NCBI GenBank assembly: GCA_944386055.1
Contig: CALWZP010000003.1
Coordinates: 62,001 to 126,000, forward strand
Source of the DNA: an uncultured Oscillospiraceae bacterium
GTDB taxonomy: Bacteria; Bacillota; Clostridia; Oscillospirales; Oscillospiraceae
Direction of reading: 5' to 3'
DNA: 64,000 nt
A model generated the notes under the pieces. That model worked only from the letters and a program-made list of their open reading frames with translations, made no database searches and had not been told where the DNA came from. Numbering within the stretch: position 1 is the first letter of the stretch; each line of letters begins with the position of its first letter. The position numbers and the translations under genes are program-made. Positions 58,674 to 64,000 of this stretch are shown piece by piece.

Positions 58674-59744
58674 ATGAAGGGGCAGTACGGATACCAAAGC
58701 TACCGGGGCAGGATGACCCTGCGCAAATTTTTGGCGATTCTCATCGGAGTGCTGGCGGTGGCGCTGGCCCTGGTGGTAGCGCTGTATGTATACCTCCAGC
58801 GCTATGTGGTCTACACCGACGAGGGAGCCCGCTTCGAACTGCCCTTTTTCCAGGGGGAGAGCCAGCCGCCCGAGGAGAGCGGCGGGGTGAACATCGTGGT
58901 GGAGAACTCCCCCGCCCCTTCGGATGGGGAGGAGCGGCCGGAGACGGCGGAGCCCCTCCGGGCCGTCTGGGTCCCGGCGGAGTCGCTGGAGGCGGATATC
59001 ATCCAGGCCCAGGTGGAGGCCGCAGGGGGCAACGCGGCGGTTCTGGACATGAAAAACGCCGACGGCACCCTGAACTATGTCTCCCAGCTGGAGCTGGCCC
59101 GGCAGGCGGGGGCAAACCCTGCCGAGGACCGCAACGCCGCCCTGCGGGAACTGAACCAGGGGGAGCTGTACACCATAGCCCGGGTGGCCTGTTTCAAGGA
59201 CGGTCTGCTGAACACCGTAGACCGGTCGATGAACATCCTCACCAACAGCGGCTATCTCTGGTATGGAGAGGACCAGATGTACTGGACCAGCCCCGCCAGC
59301 GGAGAGGTGCGAGACTATCTCACCGGCATCGCCCGGGAGCTGGCGGAGCTGGGCTTTGACGAGATCCTGCTGGACTTCGCCGGCTATCCCACCCAGGGGA
59401 ATTTGGGCTGGATCCGGGTGGGGGAGAGCTACCCCCAGGGCGAACTGGACCAGTGGATCGGCCAGTTCTATCAGGAGATGGCTCAGGCGCTGGAGGACTA
59501 TGAGGTGAAGCTGTCCATCCGCACCACCGAGGAGGCCCTGCGGGGGGAGGACAGCCTCAGCGGACAGACCGCACAGAATCTGGCGGCCTGGGCGGACCGG
59601 ATCTGGGTGGAGCCTTCCGCACAGGAGGATACCGACTATGCCGCCCTGCTGGCCGCCGCCGGCATGGAGGGGGCGGAGGAGGCGCTGGTGCTGATCACAC
59701 AGGAGACAGAGGAACTGACGGGCGGCTGGGCCAGGCTGCCCTGA
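58674..59744 (+). CDS. Putative glycoside hydrolase (DUF4015-like), membrane-anchored
   Basis: 356 residues. One N-terminal membrane helix (about 19-42), a Pro/Glu linker (about 62-92), then a TIM-barrel-like domain: LRAVWVPAESL, NAAVLDMKNADGTLNYVSQ, YTIARVACFKDGLLN and LAELGFDEILLDFAGYPTQGNLGW (acidic residues at strand ends). This matches the DUF4015 family related to GH13 glycosidases, but substrate and activity are unproven. Shine-Dalgarno GGAGAGGATGAGGG. Likely co-transcribed with the marR gene. Confidence 0.8.
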   Translation: MKGQYGYQSYRGRMTLRKFLAILIGVLAVALALVVALYVYLQRYVVYTDEGARFELPFFQGESQPPEESGGVNIVVENSPAPSDGEERPETAEPLRAVWVPAESLEADIIQAQVEAAGGNAAVLDMKNADGTLNYVSQLELARQAGANPAEDRNAALRELNQGELYTIARVACFKDGLLNTVDRSMNILTNSGYLWYGEDQMYWTSPASGEVRDYLTGIARELAELGFDEILLDFAGYPTQGNLGWIRVGESYPQGELDQWIGQFYQEMAQALEDYEVKLSIRTTEEALRGEDSLSGQTAQNLAAWADRIWVEPSAQEDTDYAALLAAAGMEGAEEALVLITQETEELTGGWARLP

Positions 59745-59771
59745 CCGGAGAGACAGAGAGGAGAGAGGGCC

Positions 59772-60452
59772 ATGATCGTCAGAAAACAAATCCCAGAGTA
59801 TGAGGGAACTCTGCGCAGTCATATGATTAAAATCCCCGCCTGCATCAGCGAGTGCTCCGGCATCCGCATCTTCGGGCGCCGGATCAAGTCCCTGGCCTTC
59901 ACCACCGATGCGGCCATCATCCGCAACATCAACGCCGACGCCATCATCGCCGTCTACCCCTTTACGCCGCAGCCCGCCATCACCCGTGCGGTGATGGATG
60001 TGGCGGACATGCCGGTGTTCGCCGGCGTGGGCGGCGGCGTCACCCGGGGTGCCCGGGTGGTCAACCTGGCCAACGACGCCGAGCAGCAGGGCGCCTTTGG
60101 CGTGGTGGTCAACGCCCCCACCGAGAATGAGGTGATCTCCCGGCTGAAGCAGGTGCTGGATATCCCGGTTGTGGTCACCGTGGTCTCTGACCGCACCGAT
60201 ATCGCTGCACGGCTGGCGGCGGGGGCGGACATTCTGAATGTCTCCGGCGCGGCCCGCACCCCTGAGATCGTCCGCCACATCCGGCAGAACTTCCCCCAGG
60301 CCCCCATCATCGCCACCGGCGGCCCCACAGAGGAGACCATCATGGCCACCATTCGGGCCGGGGCCAATGCCATCACCTACACCCCGCCTTCCAACGGAGA
60401 GCTGTTCGCTATCTCTATGGAGAAGTATCGCCGGTTGAGCGGTCAGGAGTAA
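59772..60452 (+). CDS. TIM-barrel protein of unknown activity
   Basis: 226 residues, all-alpha/beta with (beta-alpha)8 periodicity: DAIIAVYPFTPQPAITRAV, MPVFAGVGGGVTRGARVVNL, PVVVTVVSDRTDIAARLAAGADILNVSGA and APIIATGGPTEETIMATIRAGANAITYTPP. The two Gly-rich loops after strands near the end resemble a phosphate-binding site as in ThiE/TrpF-like enzymes. Clostridial homologues are sometimes labelled 'hydrolase' without evidence. Ends the marR transcript. Confidence 0.75.
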   Translation: MIVRKQIPEYEGTLRSHMIKIPACISECSGIRIFGRRIKSLAFTTDAAIIRNINADAIIAVYPFTPQPAITRAVMDVADMPVFAGVGGGVTRGARVVNLANDAEQQGAFGVVVNAPTENEVISRLKQVLDIPVVVTVVSDRTDIAARLAAGADILNVSGAARTPEIVRHIRQNFPQAPIIATGGPTEETIMATIRAGANAITYTPPSNGELFAISMEKYRRLSGQE

Positions 60453-60479
60453 TCTGCCGCCAGTTGACATGGAAATTGC

Positions 60480-60535
60480 AAAACCCGCCCTTCTGCCATG
60501 AATTTTCTCATGGCAGAAGGGCGGGTTTTTATTAA
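60480..60535 (+). terminator. Strong terminator before the V-ATPase region
   Basis: 22-bp perfect arms (60480-60501 and 60508-60529) with a 6-base loop, followed by TATTAAAAAAATT. The first arm is A-rich and the second ends in TTTT, so it could work in both directions. Confidence 0.9.
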
Positions 60536-60914
60536 AAAAATTATGGTGGAATAAACAAAAGTGAAGCAGCACATCTGCCGGTTTACACAAAAACAAGTTG
60601 AAAAATTACATAAAAAGGGAAAAGCCGAAGAGGCGGAATGGGGCGGGGCAGGTGCCCCCGGGCTGGAAGCAAAATGAATTTTAAACAGGAAATGATTGCA
60701 AAAATAATGCAAGTTTAGATTGTTAAATTTGCAACAAACAAGCCAAAAAGGGGAAATTGTGAATAATTTGACGATTAAAATGAACATTTCGAGCAAAAAA
60801 ATTGCAAATTTTTGATTTTTTATCTTGCATAGAAAATGGTTTTGAGGTATGATTTCTTATGTTGGGGTAGTAGCACCCCATGAAGGAAAAACGAAACAGA
60901 AAGGCGGTGAAGAG
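60536..60914 (+). other. AT-rich control region of the V-type ATP synthase operon
   Basis: About 380 bp with no gene. Markedly A+T-rich compared with the rest, with many A-tracts (possible intrinsic curvature) interrupted by a short GC island at 60628-60665. The promoter lies at its end (60825-60853). A small leader hairpin TGGGGT/ACCCCA is at 60863-60880. Confidence 0.65.
60825..60853 (+). promoter_or_regulatory. Promoter of the V-type ATP synthase operon
   Basis: TTGCAT (60825-60830), 17-bp spacer, TATGAT (60848-60853). Confidence 0.75.
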
Positions 60915-61229
60915 ATGTCATTGGAGGCGATCCAAACAATCACCGAAAGCGAACAGGGCGCCAAGCAGCGGATCCAGTCCGCCGCGGAGGAGGCGAAGAA
61001 AATCGTCAGCGACGCGGAGCGGACGGGACAGGCCAAGGTGACCCAGGCCCGGGCGGAGGCGGAGAGTCAGGTCAAGACCATGATGAAGCAGGCGGAAGAG
61101 AGAGCCGCGCAGCATGAGGCTTCCGTCATGGCGGAGATGAGGCAGGCCTGCCAGGGCATGCGCCAGGCGGCGGAAGATCGTCTGCCTGCGGCGGCGGAAC
61201 TCATTGTCAGAAGGGTAGTGAATGTCTGA
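60915..61229 (+). CDS. V-type ATP synthase subunit G/H (peripheral stalk)
   Basis: 104 residues, almost entirely charged coiled coil (IQTITESEQGAKQRIQSAAEEAKKIVSDAE...). Pairs with subunit E to form the peripheral stalk holding the V1 head. Start ATG 60915 with GGCGGTGAAGAG upstream. Overlaps the subunit I start (TGATG). Confidence 0.9.
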   Translation: MSLEAIQTITESEQGAKQRIQSAAEEAKKIVSDAERTGQAKVTQARAEAESQVKTMMKQAEERAAQHEASVMAEMRQACQGMRQAAEDRLPAAAELIVRRVVNV

Positions 61230-63199
61230 TGGCCATCGTCAAAATGAAGCGGCTGCGCCTTATCGCGCTGAGCGCGGAACAGAGCGATCTGCTGGGCCGG
61301 CTGCTCCATCTGGGCTGTGTGGAGGTCACCGAGACAGACAACAAGCTGGCTGACCCGCAGTGGGCGGCCCTTCTGAAGCGGGAAACCACCGGCCTGGGGG
61401 ATGTGAAGGCCCAGGCAAACGCCATCTCCTCCGCGCTGGATGCGCTGAAGAAGTACGCCCCCTATAAGCGGGGGCTGTTCATCAAGCGCAGCAGCATCTC
61501 GGAGACGGAGTTCCTCAGCGAACAGGCGAGGGCGCAGGCCCTGGAGACCGCATCCCAAATCAACCAACGCACGCAAAAGATCGCGCAGACCCACACTCAG
61601 GAAAACCGGCTCACCGCCCGCCGGGCGGCGCTGGTCCCCTGGACCCCCCTGGACCTCCCCCTGGAGCAGGCGGAGACCCGGGCGGCAAAGCTCACTTATC
61701 TCACCTTCCCGGCCGCGGCGGATCCCTCCGCCCTGCGTCAGGCGCTGGAGCAGGCGGCTTCGATGGCGGAGCTGTTTCAGGCGGGAGGAGACAAGGAGCT
61801 GCTTTACTTCCTGCTGGTGTGCCACAAGGAGGAGCAGCAGCAGGCGATCGAGGCGCTGAAGCCCTTCTCCGCCAGCACGGTGAGCTTCAAGGACTTCACC
61901 GGCACCCCTGCGGAGAACATCGCCGCCATCGACGGGCAGCTGGAGGAGATCGCCCGGGAGCGCGCGTCGCTGGAGGGGGAGATCGCCTCCTTCGCGGACC
62001 AGCGCAAGTCCCTTCAGGTCACCGCGGACCGGATGACCCAGGAGGTGGCCAAGGCCGCCGTCCAGGAAAAACTGCTCACCGACGGAACGGTGGTGTTCCT
62101 GGAGGGCTGGGCCGCCTGCAATCAGATGGATGAGCTCAAGCAGGAACTGAGTAAGTTCACCTGTGCCTACGACCTGGCGGACCCCGCGGAGGAGGAGACC
62201 CCTCCCACCCTGCTGGACAATCCCCCGTGGATGAAGTGCATCAACATGGTGACGGAGATGTACTCCCTCCCCGCCTACAAGGGCGGCATCGACCCCAATC
62301 CCCTGATCTTCCCCTTCTACATCTTCTTCTTTGGGTTCATGTTCGCCGATGTGGCCTACGGCATCATCATCTTTGCCGTGTCCCTGGCTATCACCAAGAT
62401 CTACCACCCCAAGAAGACCATGGGCTATATGTTCCAGCTGGGGCAGTATCTCGGTATCTCCGCCGCCATCTGCGGCCTGTTCACCGGCGGCTTCTTCGGC
62501 AATGTGCTGGAGGTCATCTATGACACCTTCCTGCCCGGCGCCGTGATGCCCGGCTGGATGGAGACCTTCTGCTCCGGCATCGCTTTCAGCCCTGTGTCCG
62601 ATCCCATGATGGCGCTGATTGTGGCCATCTGCATCGGCATTGTCCACCTGATCACCGGCCAGATCATCCACATCTATATGGGCTTCCGGGACGGCGAGGG
62701 CGTGGATGCCCTGCTGGATGTGGTGCCCTGGTGGATTGTCTTCGCCGGAATCGCTCTGCTGGCCCTGGGCATGGGGCCAGTGGTCCTGATCGTCGGCGTG
62801 CTCAGCCTGGTGTGCACCCAGGGCCGCCATAACAAGGGCTTCATCGGCAAGCTGTTCGGCGGCGTGGCCTCTCTGTACGACATCACCAGCTGGCTGTCCG
62901 ATGTGCTCTCCTACGCCCGTCTGATGGCCCTGATGCTGGCCAGCGGCGTCATCGCCCAGGTGTTCAACACCCTGGGTTCCCTGGGGGGACGCACCGTGGT
63001 GGGCGTGCTGCTGTTCGTGGTGGTGTTCCTCATCGGCCATGTGTTCAACATCGGCGTCAACCTCATCGGCACTTATGTCCATGCGGCCCGTCTGCAGTAC
63101 CTGGAGTATTTCGGCAAGTTCTACAAAGAGGGCGGCATCCCCTTCCGCCCCCTGAAGTACGATACAAAATATGTAGATATCATTGAGGAGGAAAAGTAA
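61229..63199 (+). CDS. ntpI: V-type ATP synthase subunit I (a-subunit)
   Basis: 656 residues. Cytoplasmic N-terminal half with coiled coils (about 1-335), then seven to eight membrane helices (about 360-640), which form the ion half-channels next to the K ring. Conserved membrane Arg region: ASLYDITSWLSDVLSYARLMALMLASGVIA. Last segment HAARLQYLEYFGKFYKEGG is family-typical. Confidence 0.96.
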   Translation: MAIVKMKRLRLIALSAEQSDLLGRLLHLGCVEVTETDNKLADPQWAALLKRETTGLGDVKAQANAISSALDALKKYAPYKRGLFIKRSSISETEFLSEQARAQALETASQINQRTQKIAQTHTQENRLTARRAALVPWTPLDLPLEQAETRAAKLTYLTFPAAADPSALRQALEQAASMAELFQAGGDKELLYFLLVCHKEEQQQAIEALKPFSASTVSFKDFTGTPAENIAAIDGQLEEIARERASLEGEIASFADQRKSLQVTADRMTQEVAKAAVQEKLLTDGTVVFLEGWAACNQMDELKQELSKFTCAYDLADPAEEETPPTLLDNPPWMKCINMVTEMYSLPAYKGGIDPNPLIFPFYIFFFGFMFADVAYGIIIFAVSLAITKIYHPKKTMGYMFQLGQYLGISAAICGLFTGGFFGNVLEVIYDTFLPGAVMPGWMETFCSGIAFSPVSDPMMALIVAICIGIVHLITGQIIHIYMGFRDGEGVDALLDVVPWWIVFAGIALLALGMGPVVLIVGVLSLVCTQGRHNKGFIGKLFGGVASLYDITSWLSDVLSYARLMALMLASGVIAQVFNTLGSLGGRTVVGVLLFVVVFLIGHVFNIGVNLIGTYVHAARLQYLEYFGKFYKEGGIPFRPLKYDTKYVDIIEEEK

Positions 63200-63200
63200 C

Positions 63201-63680
63201 ATGGAATTTCTGGCTAATTGTGGTTTGCAGGTCGGCGTGATCGGCTCTGCTCTGGCTGTGGGCCTGGCCTGCGCCGGCTCCGGCCGCGGCGTTGGCATCG
63301 TGGGCGAGGCCGCCGCCGGCGTCCTGTCCGAGGATCCCAACAAGTTCGCTCAGTGCCTGATCCTTCAGATTATCCCTGGCACCCAGGGCCTGTACGGCCT
63401 GGTAGTCTGGTTCTTCGCGCTGTTCCAGATGGGCATCATCGGCGGCACCGCTGCGGACATGACCATCGCCCAGGGCCTGGGCTACTGCTTCGCCTGCCTG
63501 CCCATGGGCATCGGCGGCTACTTCACCGCCATCGCCCAGGGCCGCTGCGCCGCCGCCGGCGTCTCCCTGGTGGCCAAGCGTCCCGAGGAGATGTCCAAGG
63601 GCATCATCATGGCCATCATGGTGGAGTTCTACGCCATCCTCTGCCTGCTGGCTTCCTTCCTGATGCTGGTCTTCCTGTAA
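63201..63680 (+). CDS. ntpK: V-type ATP synthase subunit K (proteolipid)
   Basis: 159 residues, two fused helical hairpins. The ion-binding Glu is Glu142 in the last helix (MVEFYAIL); the first hairpin lacks it, as in V-type K subunits. Residues of a Na+-type site are visible: PGTQG (59-63, Thr61 and Gln62) and Gln113 (AQGRCAAAG), matching the layout known for the Enterococcus hirae Na+-ATPase. Start at ATG 63201 with GAGGAGG... (GAGGAGGAAAAG) upstream. Confidence 0.95.
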   Translation: MEFLANCGLQVGVIGSALAVGLACAGSGRGVGIVGEAAAGVLSEDPNKFAQCLILQIIPGTQGLYGLVVWFFALFQMGIIGGTAADMTIAQGLGYCFACLPMGIGGYFTAIAQGRCAAAGVSLVAKRPEEMSKGIIMAIMVEFYAILCLLASFLMLVFL

Positions 63681-63743
63681 GAGCAGGGCTCTTACCCCAA
63701 AACCGGAAGTGAACCTTCCTCAGAAAGGACGGTATACCAATTC

Positions 63744-64000
63744 ATGAACGGCATTGAAAAAATCACGCAGCGCATCGACCAGGACGCCCAGGCCGAGATC
63801 GACAAGATCCTGGGGGACGCCCGGAGTCAGGCTGTGGAGATCCTTGCCCGGTACGAGGAGCAGGCCCGTAAGGAGTCCCAGGAGATCCTCGCCCGGGGGG
63901 AGAAAAACGCCGCGGAGCGGGAGGAGCGCCTGGCGTCGGTGGCGCAGATGGAGGCCAAGAAGCTGACCCTGGCCACCAAGCAGGAGATGCTGGACAAGGC
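63744..64000 (+). CDS. ntpE: V-type ATP synthase subunit E (partial, cut by window edge)
   Basis: 85 codons visible from ATG 63744 (MNGIEKITQRIDQDAQAEIDKILGDARSQA...), running off the window. N-terminal coiled coil of the peripheral-stalk subunit E; full proteins are about 190-210 residues. Order G/H-I-K-E matches standard ntp operons, with C, F, A, B, D expected beyond the window. Confidence 0.9.
   Translation, partial: MNGIEKITQRIDQDAQAEIDKILGDARSQAVEILARYEEQARKESQEILARGEKNAAEREERLASVAQMEAKKLTLATKQEMLDK

Noticed and set aside
60918-63343. Minus-strand frames opposite the V-ATPase genes (up to 758 codons)
   Set aside because: Antisense of ntpI and neighbours; composition and lack of motifs mark them as shadows.

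Overview
The window comes from a high-GC, low-AT-codon member of the Clostridia, most likely Oscillospiraceae (the Flavonifractor / Pseudoflavonifractor / Lawsonibacter / Intestinimonas neighbourhood). This is inferred from gene content: a T-box-controlled glyS, a YtvI-like sporulation/AI-2E membrane protein, a V-type (vacuolar-type) ATP synthase operon, a two-gene transketolase, DUF1846 and DUF6056-type proteins, SLH-domain cell-wall enzymes, consensus sigma-A promoters and CCA-encoding tRNA genes. I recognise no prophage, insertion sequence, transposase or CRISPR array. Nearly all sequence is coding and genes are packed in short operons, many with 4-base stop/start overlaps.

Layout. 1-5.5 kb (minus): glyS behind a T-box leader, then a frameshifted LTA-synthase-like sulfatase and split transketolase genes, the last cut by the window edge. 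5.5-6.0 kb: a 53-residue ribbon-helix-helix protein diverging from a small protein, with a 10-bp-phased triple repeat between them. 6.1-7.2 kb: an alanine-racemase-fold protein lacking both catalytic bases. 7.6-10.8 kb: a TRAP transporter operon (P-M-Q order). 10.9-20.8 kb: tRNA-Arg, a YtvI-like protein, HtrA protease, AEC transporter, an unknown membrane-anchored protein, YlmH/DUF896, an MFS transporter, DUF1846, and tRNA-Val. 20.9-24.8 kb: an esterase and two adjacent D,D-peptidases (M15 with SH3; S11 with SLH domains). 24.9-35.1 kb: CinA and a ParE-like subunit (minus), an unknown protein, ThiI and DUF6056, and a ParC-like subunit (plus). 35.1-37.9 kb: YitT, LUD protein, lipoprotein, tRNA-Gly. 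38.2-42.1 kb: ABC exporter, lipid kinase, AzlCD. 42.2-52.8 kb: an aromatic amino-acid supercluster. 52.8-58.0 kb: a complete branched-chain amino-acid ABC importer (livKHMGF). 58.2-60.5 kb: MarR regulator, a putative glycoside hydrolase and a TIM-barrel protein. 60.8 kb to the end: V-type ATP synthase operon (G/H, I, K, partial E).

How it fits together. The aro cluster holds all seven shikimate-pathway steps (aroF, aroB, aroQ, aroE, aroK, aroA, aroC) plus a bifunctional chorismate mutase/prephenate dehydratase. It is preceded by a Phe-rich 33-codon leader peptide and an attenuator with a visible competing antiterminator, so the output seems to be sensed as charged tRNA-Phe. The V-ATPase K subunit carries a Na+-type binding-site motif. 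Import (liv) and export (azl) systems for branched-chain amino acids sit 10 kb apart.

Most striking observations. (1) The tetranucleotide ACGT is almost absent: by eye I find one copy (inside tRNA-Val) in about 59 kb, but ten in the 5-kb liv operon, which marks that operon as compositionally foreign or recently acquired. (2) All three tRNA genes run directly into perfect 21-23 bp palindromes that begin inside the tRNA's own CCA end and share a GGACATC core. Two of them are followed at once by the same dispersed repeat of about 138 bp. (3) The aro leader attenuator. (4) A shared GTTGACAA/TTGTCAAC inverted repeat in the SDR gene and over the liv promoter.
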